DNA of 13,174 nt. It comes from Candolleomyces eurysporus. Lineage: Eukaryota > Basidiomycota > Agaricomycetes > Agaricales > Psathyrellaceae. Below, piece after piece: positions 1 to 8,305 of this stretch; the first letter of the stretch is position 1; each line of letters begins with the position of its first letter. A program made the translations under genes and the position numbers. The stretch lies in NCBI GenBank assembly GCA_027579435.1, contig JANBPK010001739.1, forward strand, positions 1 to 13,174, written 5' to 3'. The notes under the pieces were generated by a model that worked only from the letters and a program-made list of their open reading frames with translations, was not told the origin of the DNA and ran no database searches.

Positions 1-7
1 CTTGAAT

Positions 8-1202
8 CTATGAGTCTCTGCGCCGTGTGTAAGAAGCATAAGAATTTTTCCTACGTGCGTGCTGTTTCAGGTCACTGTAGAAACTATCGGGGTCAATCGG
101 GGGATTCACACCGAAGTTGAACTTCAGCTCTTCCACATGCCAATCCCGGCCGACGTAAGCCGGAACTCGCGTCGGAATCCCCATCGCTTCCCTCAAAGAA
201 ATTACACGCCAGGTCTTCTCCACTAAACGAATGTCGTCGAAACATGTGATGATGTCCTGCACCAATGGCTTGCCCCGAGCAAGGAATTTTCGGCATTTGA
301 GCTGATAGTCGTTGAGGAGTTCATGGCCGCTGATGTACACAACTTGAGCTGAATGTATCGTATCGAAATCTCGTAGACCTATATATCAGGCAAAAGAAAG
401 ATTGAAGAATAGAAAAGGCAGACGCACCTATTGTACCACTCTTTGGATCTCGACGGCAATAGTACCCTGGTTTGTCAACGGAAGGCGTCCAGGAGAGGGC
501 CAGTTCCCATCGAACTATCTCCCAGATACCTCGAGCGTCGGGACAAGACATGACTTCGCTGAACAGTGCAGCGATGTTGCGAAGCCGAGGCTCGCTCGGT
601 ATGACGTTGGAAAAAAATGGAATCCATCGAGCTGCCCAGTCTGGGGCTGAGAGTGGCGAACCTGGTGGGGGTGGAAAGTAAAGCCTGAAGTCGTAGGGCT
701 CGCATTTTGTGAGCTGCGATCTCTGAATAATGGGCCGCGAACTAGGGTTACAACACCACAGGGCGGACTCAGCCCAATCCTCCGGCGCTTCCCAGTCCTC
801 TGCAGGCTCCCAATCATCTGCAGGCTTCCAAGTTAACGGGAATTCCCAATCTTCTGGGGGTTCTAAATCCTGGGACAAAGCCCAGTTCTCAAACTCCTCG
901 AAATCTACTGGATATTCCCGCCAAGCGTCCACTACCTCTTCTCTAAAGTACAGGATCAACAGGTGCAGACACGTTCAAAGCGGAGCACTCACTCTCGGTA
1001 CCTGCGAGGATGGTTGCACCAGCCAGTCTNCCCCCCACTCCTCGACAGGTTCCCATTCTTCCGGGGGCATCCAATCGTCAGGAAGCTCCCAATGTTCCCG
1101 AAAATCCCAATCCTCCGGTGGCTCCCAGTCCTGGGGTGATGCCCAATTTTCCAGGCGCTCTAATTCATCGGGATCGGTTGGATGTTCAAGGCGGTCATCC
1201 AT
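8..1202 (-). CDS. Hypothetical protein with duplicated Trp-hexapeptide exons
   Basis: Not a family I can name. Model on the minus strand: exon A 1202-993, exon B 935-428, exon C 378-8, about 362 residues. The B/C junction is firm: donor GTGCGT, acceptor ATATATAG, phase 1 on both sides, 49 bp intron. The A/B junction is less sure: donor GTGAGT at 992 or GTACCG at 1001; the acceptor ending at 936 is chosen because it keeps frame. The start is the first ATG after a good acceptor-like CACCCAG, so a further upstream exon is possible. Exon A residues 20-56 have Trp every sixth residue (WEPPED, WELPDD type); exon B repeats this at 88-130 with one Trp changed to Leu. After the acidic repeat comes a compact, probably globular C-terminal region (from about YFPPPPGSP onward), which runs unbroken over the intron and is the best sign that the gene is real. 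One N lies in exon A at 1030 but keeps frame. Confidence 0.68.
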
Positions 1203-1207
1203 GACCT
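720..1207 (-). repeat. Duplicated exon with 18-bp coding minisatellite
   Basis: Two minus-strand segments, roughly 1207-993 and 937-720, are offset by about 270 bp and encode parallel protein stretches. Both read acidic leader, NW, (S/Q)D, EPPEDW, then further W-x-P-x-(E/D)-(D/E) hexapeptides, and both end in a short PSS(Q/R) motif. At the DNA level the core is an 18 bp unit repeated about six to seven times per copy. The flanking intron sequences are also alike: each donor side carries GTGAGTG and each acceptor is followed by AGGT(A/C). The pattern is best explained by tandem duplication of an exon plus intron. Confidence 0.7.
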
Positions 1208-1246
1208 CTGGGTGGCAGATCAGCAGGGGACGTGAACATTTGAACA

Positions 1247-1612
1247 GGTAGGTACACTCACCAACGCTACGATGCAATGCAGGGACAAGAAGGAAGGAGA
1301 GCTATTCTCCGAAAGGAAGCAGTCAGCACGGGTGCATAAGAACCGAGGTCAAGTCTGTGTTGCGATGGAACTTGGGGGCGGCCTAGACCTGGGACCGACC
1401 TGTCGGAGCGAGCCATTGTGAGCCGGTAGGCGCACTCACTAAAGCTACAATTTGATGCAGAGACTAGACGGACGGAGGAGCTATTCTCCGAATGGAAGCG
1501 GGCGGCACGGTACGTTGGAACACCGGGGTCAAGAATGTTTGACCTTGCGATGGAGTTTCGAGGCAGCTTACACCTGGAATCAACAACTTGCCAGAGCGAA
1601 CGATTGAGAACG
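1247..1612. repeat. Tandem duplication, about 178 bp unit, two copies
   Basis: Copy 1 is about 1247-1424 and copy 2 about 1425-1612. Shared landmarks in the same order are GGTAGG followed by CACTCAC, then AGCTATTCTCCGAA, GGAAGC, GGCACGG or its variant, GGGGTCAAG or GAGGTCAAG, TTGCGATGGA, and CGAGC/CGAAC near the end. The copies have diverged by substitutions and small indels. On the minus strand each copy has a short open stretch (RRIA motif) ahead of a GTGAGTGCG or GTGAGTGTA donor-like site, but both open stretches hit a stop before the donor. They may be untranslated exons of the gene at 8-1202 or decayed exons. Confidence 0.65.
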
Positions 1613-2030
1613 CTCCTTCTCCTCTCTAGGCTTGGACTGCATGAAGGAGGAGGAATGAGAACGCCAAGGTTGCGGCGGGTTAGCAGCAGAGATGTAAGAG
1701 CGTCGAAAAGGTGTAGGTACGTGACCCCTCACATTTGCAGATAATCTTCTTAGGCTCGCTATTGTGCCTTGTTATCTCTACTACTTCGATGCACTCAGGG
1801 ACAGCTGGACGAGATGTATGTAAGATAGCAAGAAGAGTGATGTCATCCGGAGGCTCGAATGATGCGTCGATGGTCGCTCACCGTGCAGCTGAACCTCATC
1901 TTTCCTCAACAGGAGAAATGCGTTTAACACTGCGGGAGGCTTGATAAAATGCTAGAAAATCAATCATAGTTTGTGGAAAATTTAAAGAAACATGCCTGTA
2001 GCTATCTCACACTGCACGCTTTTGTCTGGT
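1613..2030. other. No recognisable gene
   Basis: About 420 bp between two tandemly duplicated blocks. Reading frames of around 70 codons occur on the plus strand (1535-1744 and 1735-1944), but they show no motif, no convincing splice continuation and no compositional bias. I see nothing else here; the part near 1950-1990 is AT-rich. Confidence 0.5.
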
Positions 2031-2607
2031 GTAAAGGTCAGACTGTGGTTGTGAGATCATTGGAATGAAACTTACAGCCAACTTCGAACACAAGTTGAGT
2101 GACCACCAAGCGCAGCGACCATGGACAGTGTATCTTGTAGTCAGATTGCCCATTCAGCAAGCTTTACGGCTCATTATTTAATCCTTATTGGGTCTGGAAG
2201 TATTGGGTATTGAATAAAGGTTAGACCGTGTTATGAGATTGTCGGAATGACACTTAAGTTCACGTAGGAAACCTTGATCTACAACCAACTTTGAATCCAA
2301 ATTGAGCGATCACCAAGTGGAGGGACCAGGGAGAGTATATTTTATCGTCGATTTGCCCATTCAGAAAGCATTCCAGCTCGTTATTGAGTGTTCAGGGGCC
2401 CAAATGCATTGGCTATCGAATAAAGGTCAGACGGCTACCTGCTCGCGCCAACCTGTTGCCCACTTGCATTGGAATTACTAGGATTATTGCACCTTGAACA
2501 CGCAGGACTGAATGTAGAATGACTCGGTGGCTACTTCAGAAATGGACTGGATGCACCCCGGGAGATAAACCAAGCTAAAGTTCTTTGGAATTGAGTAAAG
2601 GTCAGAT
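2031..2607. repeat. Tandem duplication upstream of the 2674 gene
   Basis: Two long units begin at about 2031 and 2213 and are followed by partial units beginning at 2420 and 2593. Each start carries TAAAGGT(C/T)AGA. Shared landmarks within the two long units are TGAGATCATTGGAATGA / TGAGATTGTCGGAATGA, CCAACTT(C/T)GAA, GATCACCAAG or GACCACCAAG, and GATT(T)GCCCATTCAG. Unit 2 is longer because of an extra stretch near 2260-2290. The block ends about 65 bp before the ATG of the gene at 2674, so it may be a duplicated promoter region; that role is inferred from position only. Confidence 0.65.
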
Positions 2608-2673
2608 GATATTTGCTGCGCTCACATCGTGTCTCTGTCTCTTGCGCCTTTCCCTTAAACCCTCACCACATCA

Positions 2674-3415
2674 ATGGGACGACCACGACTATATCACACG
2701 CCGGAAGAAAAGAAAGCTGCTAACCGACTTAAGAGCAAGAAACACTATGACAAGTGCGTTACACGAGTCAATTCAAATAGTATCAGGTGCTTACTCGTCT
2801 TGCAGAAATCGAGACGCTGTTCTCAAACGGAGGCGACGAGATGCCAGGCAAAAGAAGGAGTCTGGGTCAGTCCCAAAGAAAAATCCCCTTCAAGCTGTCG
2901 TATCCACGTTTCTTGTGCACAGAAAGGTCAAGAAAACCGCTCAGTCCAAACATCAAGTAGAGGTAGTTCCTCCTCCACGGGTAGAGCCGTAAGTTTTTCA
3001 ATGCATTCCGTCCAACGTGTCATAGGTCCTCACGAGATCGCCCTGTGTTGATGTTAGCACCGTATCCAAGCTCAAGTTCATTCAAGACCAAGTTCAGCGA
3101 TTATCTCAGAAGTTCGAGAAAGCACTGGCCCAGAGGAGCCCTGCCGGATACCTCTCCCTGCTTTGCATTGGATTTGAAATTCATTACGAACAGGGCCACA
3201 CAGTCAGGGCCAAGGATTATATAATGGAGAGAGAGCTAGAGTTTCGGAAGATTCAGAAATCTCTTGAAGAGTACAGGGGGAAAGTAGAGGAAATCCACGG
3301 AATCAGCAAGGAGTGGGAGAGGATTGACGAGATCGCTAGCAGGGTTCGCGAGGTTGTCCGTTGGATTGGTTTCGCACGAAGCAGCTTGAGTTCCAGTAGC
3401 AGATGTTTAGATTGA
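2674..3415 (+). CDS. Basic, coiled-coil protein (GRPRLYHTPEEKK family), function unknown
   Basis: Three exons: 2674-2753, 2806-2988, 3058-3415, giving 206 residues. Introns of 52 and 69 bp have donors GTGCGT and GTAAGT and acceptors TTGCAG and TGTTAG, and both are phase 2 on each side. The first splice rebuilds HYDKNRDAVLKRRRRD, which supports the model. The N-terminal 46 residues are strongly basic (GRPRLYHTPEEKK, then a KRRRRD run) and resemble the basic arm of bZIP-like proteins, without a clear leucine zipper straight after it. Residues 144-191 are a charged, Leu/Ile/Val-spaced helix likely to form a coiled coil (MERELEFRKIQK onward). From memory this start is common in multi-copy hypothetical proteins of mushroom genomes; DNA binding is an inference from charge. 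A tandem duplicated block lies directly upstream, and the convergent gene on the minus strand ends 76 bp downstream. Confidence 0.75.
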
Positions 3416-3491
3416 GTAAATTATAATCAACCAATGGTAACACGAAAAGAGTAGATTCATCAGGAAAACCATAGTGATAACTACGCGATGA

Positions 3492-4942
3492 CTAGGTAGA
3501 TTCCCAAGTTTGGCCTTCTCGGGTAATCCTAAGCTCTTCCCTGAGTCGCAAGATCTCGGCTTTAGAATTCGCCGCCTGCGCTGTGGCCTTCTCAGCTCTC
3601 TCCGTCGCTTCCTTCATCTTCTGGATAGCCTCCTCCTTCTCCTTCTCGCTCTGAAAGCTATGCGATCTATCTGCACGTTTGAGGACTGTCATCAGAGACG
3701 CAACTTGCTGGTGGATCTTCTGCAGATCATCCGGTGCCTCAAGACGCAACCGGCGAGAGGCAAAATGCGTGAAAGGCTGGCTGGCCCCGGGGTTATGTAT
3801 GGCAACATATAACCATGAAGCCGTTCGGTTTGCAATGTCCTCTGCCTGGAGCCAGATGTAAGTAAGCGTCGAAAATAACCCAAGAGTTGACTGATCAACT
3901 CACCCTGGTCATGAGATCTCGTGTAAGGGCCCTGAAGCTCGCTGACGACGTCCTCTGGTTGGTGTATACCGCCTTGAGCGGACGTTTGCGAGCCATCTCT
4001 GGTCATGGCAATCGTCAATGGAGACATTCGACGGAGTGATAGACACTCACTGATCATACGGTTGCCACGGCCGACACCTTCAATGTGTCCGTGGTGAGCG
4101 TTCTTGTCAGATGGATAGAGGCGCCTTTTCTTTGCGCTCGCAGTGGATGATTTCTTTACCTTCTGTACATCGGATGTAGAACCAGACTCTTCGACAGACT
4201 CAGAGCCGTCAGAATCTGTCTCCCCCGAGCTGTCGTCGCTGCGTCTAGAATCGTCCGGGTTACCGGCCGCAACGTTCTCCAGGTTCTCCTCACGAGTGGG
4301 AGGTGGCAGCAGGGAAGGGTCGATCGGCCACGAAGATGGCAGCGGAGGACAGGTATGAGGGCTGAGACCTTGCGCAGACCGGAGAGGTGCTCCGAGAGAT
4401 GCGCTGGAATTCGGCATGGAACCGGGAGCGAATGTGTGATGGAGCATGGGATTGAANGCAAAGGCGGGAACCTGGAAGGCTCCTGCAGTAGCATTTGCTA
4501 CATACGAACCCAGAGGGTGACCAGTAGTTGCAGCGTATGCATGAACAGGACCAGGCAGTGCTGCAGAGCCCACCGTGGGAGGCAGGAAGGGAGCCTGCGT
4601 CGGACGCTGAGCATGCATCAAGGATGCTGGGGGGTGGGAAGGTGGTTGAAAGGAGGTACCAGTGGCCTGAAGGCTCACAGCTCCAGCCTGAGGGTGGGAT
4701 CCTTCGTCGTTGGCATGCAGTGCAGGCTTCTAAAATTAACGATTAAAGTTTAATGGAAGGGTAAGTGAATCGGTCAAAAATAAGTGGTGAATACGAACCG
4801 CTTTCTTGCGTCCATGCTCGCACTCAGACCGCAGCGGTTTTCCCAGACACTGGCGGCATCGAGGAGGCCGACGTTTTGCAGGGATAAGGCTAGCAACTTT
4901 GCTGCGAGATACAGCTGCTTCTTTTCGAGGGGATGTGCGCAT
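3492..4942 (-). CDS. Cys/His-knuckle, proline-rich, coiled-coil protein of unknown function
   Basis: Four exons on the minus strand: 4942-4799, 4729-4051, 3998-3904, 3845-3492; 423 residues. Introns of 69, 52 and 58 bp have donors GTTCGT, GTGAGT and GTGAGT, each with a CAG or TAG acceptor, and all phases agree. The ATG at 4942 is the first after an in-frame TGA. Residues 29-43 form a small C-x2-C-x8-C-x-H motif (CRQC...CEH) in a basic setting, a possible zinc knuckle. Residues about 66-195 are rich in Pro, Ala and Ser and probably disordered. An acidic Ser/Asp/Glu patch follows at about 206-235, then a basic KKRR stretch at about 247. Residues 275-340 look globular (ASWLYVAIHNPG), and 345-416 are a charged coiled coil. 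One N at 4457 falls in a GCN codon (Ala) and keeps frame. It is divergent from the KDZ-like gene with a shared 232 bp spacer. A nuclear or chromatin role is possible but not shown. Confidence 0.75.
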
Positions 4943-5174
4943 GGGCAGGAAGGAAGTTCCGGAACACCTGTTGTCGCATCAGATATATATTGGGAGGGCG
5001 TACCTCCACCTCTACTAGAGAGGCCCGATTTCACCGAGTTTCGGGACTGGCCTGACGCATGGTTGGTCGGCCGTTTAGGTTATTCCCATATGCTAGACTA
5101 TTGTATCCACGCGCCTTTTTCCGATACTACGACCGTCGTGAGCTCACCTCTTCCTTCTACTCCTCCCTCGTCCA
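4943..5174. promoter_or_regulatory. Divergent (bidirectional) promoter region
   Basis: The 232 bp between two start codons facing apart must hold both promoters. Visible elements are an ATATATAT run at 4983-4990 directly followed by ATTGG (4989-4993, CCAAT on the minus strand), placed about 40-50 bp upstream of the minus-strand ATG, and a pyrimidine-rich stretch at about 5144-5173 just before the plus-strand ATG, as is common at fungal starts. An in-frame stop at 5139 limits the plus-strand start to 5175. Transcription start sites were not determined. Confidence 0.5.
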
Positions 5175-8100
5175 ATGCCTCCTAGAGAACTGGAGAGAGA
5201 TGACCTAGACTCAAATCATGAGTACCCTGCGGCATTATTTGAGCAGGCAACGAGTGGAGAAACCTGGATCTCACCCACCAAAGCTGTCAAGCAATACCAT
5301 CGCCCCTTGAAGAGGAGAAAGGGGGTGAAGCGAGGCCATCGATCTAAGGGCGATGACTTGCCAAACTTGGACGATCAAATCGGCTTAGCGACACAGGATG
5401 ATGTGGACTTTGGGTCCTGGGACTCAATGTCCACCGACCGTTTCTTGAGCCCGGTACCGCTTGGTTCACCGGTTTCGGAAGAACGAGATTCCGATGACGA
5501 CCTTGCCAACTTCATCGAGTCTGTCGAAACCTTTGGAGCTGGCTGGTACTGCATTACCGAATCCCTCTTTGTCGTTCAAGGTTGGGACGGACGTCGAGCC
5601 AAACCAACGGTACGCTCTCTCTTTGCTCTCTCAAACATTGCTCATTTACTGCTGATAGAACAATTGGTATCATCTTCAACATCTGGAAATCGAAAATGAA
5701 ATACATGCTGCATGTACCTGCCCCTCCGCCTCAAAGGATCCGTCGTGCATCCATCAAAGATTCTTTGATTTGTATGATGTTGAGTCTTTATTGTCGATGG
5801 CAGTCGTAATCGAGGTCCCTGGTATGTGATAACACGCGAATTCAAAGATCTATCTAATCCTCTAAAGGTGATGNCAAATGTTGCTATTTACTTCCGCCAG
5901 CAGCTCCCGAATTCCTCGGACTTCTTGACCATGTTCTCGGTGAAGGGCATCTCCACCTCAGAACTGAAGGGACGTGCCATTGTCTCCCATACGGGTGGCG
6001 AACCTTCTGGAGGAGTGTGGAGGTGTTCCAAGCACTTGAGCGGCCAATTATGCACGCACGTGAAAGAGGCCTTTGAGCTTTTCCAAACAGTGATTGGGGA
6101 CGATGGCCAGGAATTAGACCCTGGGTTGTTTGCCAATACACGAGCACTCGGTCAGTCTCTCTTGTTTGCGCTGTGGAAGTATACCTCTGATCGAGAATGA
6201 CAACAGCATCGCTTGCGCGACTGGATTCTGTCTCTCACTCCCCCATCCTCCCCCCGATTTCTCTGGCTCTGAGAGACGACCCGGTTTTGTATCCTCGCCC
6301 ACCGCCCTTCCGGCATCCCCCTGCATCCACTCTGACACTAGAGGGCGGGGGTTCATGTCCCTGCCCTAGTGGACGATCCTACTACAACCCGGAGTCACCA
6401 ACGGTTGAACGGAGTTGTCGCATCTTTACTCTATTCGCTGTCTATGAAGGAATGATCCAGCTCCAGCCATGTCCAAGATGTCCTCAGAATCGACGACGTT
6501 TCATTGGGCCCGACCTCCGTGAGCAGGGATTATTCAACTACAATAACTCCATTCTTGTGAGCCACGAACTTCTGGATGAATACACCTTTGCCTTTGTTGT
6601 GTCCGAAACGCCGTTCAATGCATTTGTCGCCACTCTCAGCCATCGCTATACCGTTTCCGGCATGGAGTTCATTGGGGACGATTTGTTTCGTTCGATCTGG
6701 TTCGCATATGCTACCCGGCTAGCGATGGACAACGATATGTGTTGCACACGCTGTGGTATATATCCTGAAACTGTTATTTGGGATGGTATCACTCTGGCGT
6801 TTGGACGGAAGCACCTATCTTCCACTCTTTCCCCTCCCACGCAGACCTCGGCAACTTCGATTCAGCGTTTCAACGTGAAGAACTTCCCGAGGCAGCAGCT
6901 GCTTCTGGATCCAGCCTTGCGGAAGCTTATTCGCCAGGTCGTAAATGCACCAAAACCTTTATGGGAGGAGGAAGAGGAGGATGGTTTGGCGGACAGCATA
7001 GTTGAGGGAACACCATCTAATGCTGCGCAGATCGAGCTCGATCGTCAGGCTCGCCAGGGCATCGAGCACCAGAATCGTATAAATGCAGTCTATGACGGGC
7101 TTCGAAAAGAGTGCGAGACGCTTGCGACGCTTTTCCTGGAGTCATTTGGGGCTGTTGCATACTCTCAGAAAAAGTTGGTACCATCCTCCACAGTCCGTTT
7201 TTTCCTTGAAGTACGTTGGCTACTTTTTGATCGAAAGATTGAGTTGTCTGACTGTCTCCCTAGATCGCTGCAGAAGAGTCCGTTCTCCAAATGGTCAATG
7301 GCGTAGCCTTGGAAAATCTCGGCAACTTTCTCGCAAATCCCCTTCCTAAGAACCTCACCAAAATACTCTCTATACCGGGTCTCTACCGGGTTCTGAAGGA
7401 CCAACCATCCATTGATGATTTTATTCCTCTCATGGGTTGGCTTGCAAATCGGGCTCGGACCGTGCTTCAGGAGCTATCGGTGGAGACGATCCCCTTATCA
7501 AATGGGGTTCATGCAGTTGACACACGATCGGATTGGAAAGCGGTATGTCGAACAGGCTATTCTTCGCTGCCTCGTACAATACTGAAATTTCGATAACAAG
7601 ACCGGAACTTTCTATAGTCTCCCACAAATACGAGAACGCCCTGTCTACCCCCGGTTGCGATCGGACCGTAAGAAGGATGTCTCCAAACCTCGAGGAGACA
7701 GATGTGGCAAATATTACACGCAGTATGGTGAAAGAAGGTTGACGGGTGGCATTATGGTAGCGTGGTGCACGCATTCCGTTTGCTATGGGTTTCACTGCAT
7801 CCCCGAGAGCGAGGGCCGTAACGACGTCTTTTCCGCAATGGTAACGCGTTGGCCTGTGGCTCCCAAGCGCGTTATTTACGACTTCGCATGTGCACTGGGT
7901 CCGTATTGCATGCTGCGGGAGCCAGATTTCTTCAAAAACACCTTCTTCGCTATTGACCATTTCCACAGCACTGGCCACACAAAGTGTAGCCCCGCAGCTT
8001 TTCTTTCCGAGTATGCAAATGTTGATCCCCGACTAGTCTCCATCAACTCAAGTGCAGGAGAGTGCGGGAACAGCGGCCTCAGAAGGATCCGCAAATCGGT

Positions 8101-8188
8101 CAGCTACATGGGTCAGGAACGGGCTATTATATTCACAAAGGTGTTTTTGTCTGCGTGGAATAGACTTCGTCTACGTAAAATGAAATGA
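5175..8188 (+). CDS. KDZ transposase-like protein with SWIM and CxC5/CxC6 clusters
   Basis: Six exons: 5175-5609, 5659-5821, 5868-6150, 6207-7210, 7264-7542, 7601-8188. The introns are 46-58 bp with donors GTACGC, GTATGT, GTCAGT, GTACGT and GTATGT, and all phases agree if the N at 5874 is not a real base; the product is then about 916 residues. Order: charged N-terminus; SWIM finger C164-x-C166-x8-C175-x-H177; a second SWIM-like knuckle at 250-263 (WRCSKH, CTH); a CxC5-type cluster with Cys at 344, 346, 364, 382, 385, 472, 473 and 476 around RRRFIGPDL and FNYNN; a CxC6-type region (CGKYY, TGGIMVAWC); and an RNase H-fold core with D815 (YDFACAL), D840/H843/H847/C850 (IDHFH..GH..C) and E875 (SAGECGNS). 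In KDZ proteins such D/D-or-H/E residues are catalytic; the match here is by motif. The family moves DNA by cut-and-paste, so a nuclear location is expected, but some members may be domesticated. Family assignment is firm, activity unknown. Confidence 0.85.
5822..5867 (+). other. 46-bp phase-1 intron that decides the reading frame
   Basis: Donor GTATGT at 5822, a branch-like CTAAT near 5854 and acceptor AAAG at 5867. It joins VVIEVPG to GDANVAIYF only if the N at 5874 is dropped. Without this intron the frame stops at 5827. An alternative donor, GTAATC at 5806, would keep frame with the N counted, but it is a weaker site and loses EVPG. Confidence 0.6.
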
Positions 8189-8305
8189 TAATATTTTTTT
8201 NGACCATCAATTCGAATCAACCTTCCTATCTTGCAACAAGTGTGATCAAGTGTGGTCAAGTGTGGTCAACGGTCATTCGTGCTTCCAACTTTGACCTGAC
8301 AAGCT
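8189..8305. repeat. 3' flank with three 10-bp direct repeats
   Basis: Directly after the KDZ-like gene, a T-run with one N (8202) is followed by three copies of CAAGTGTG(A/G)T at 8237-8266, then CAAC. A polyadenylation signal is not obvious; ATAATATTTT at about 8185-8195 is the most AT-rich part and could serve as the 3' end region. Confidence 0.45.

Noticed and set aside
730..1251. Long plus-strand Ser/Gln/Gly-rich frame (173 codons)
   Set aside because: It is the reverse complement of the Trp-hexapeptide exons; the 18 bp period keeps both strands open. The minus strand has matched introns and a globular continuation, and the plus strand has neither.
2585..2992. Plus-strand frame of 135 codons starting before the 2674 gene
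   Set aside because: Its 3' half is exon 2 of the 2674 gene read without splicing; its start has no support and is less likely than the GRPRLYHTPEEKK start in the spliced model.
3692..4678. Single 328-codon minus-strand gene
   Set aside because: The frame reads through two introns with good GTGAGT donors (4050 and 3903); splicing gives the coiled-coil C-terminus and a basic KMARKRPLKAVYTNQR segment instead.
4806..5185. Plus-strand frames overlapping the start of the minus-strand knuckle gene
   Set aside because: They are shadows of the first exon and of the shared promoter; no splice or motif support.
5582..5845. Apparent frameshifts in the KDZ-like gene around 5750 and 5827
   Set aside because: Using the intron 5610-5658 in phase 0 and the intron at 5822-5867 gives one frame containing the SWIM motif; only the N at 5874 remains to explain.
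7618..7690. Acceptor CTATAG at 7617 for the last intron of the KDZ-like gene
   Set aside because: It would put the exon in a frame that stops at TAA after GPCG. The upstream acceptor ACAAG at 7600 gives the open frame TGTFYSLPQIRERPVYPRL.
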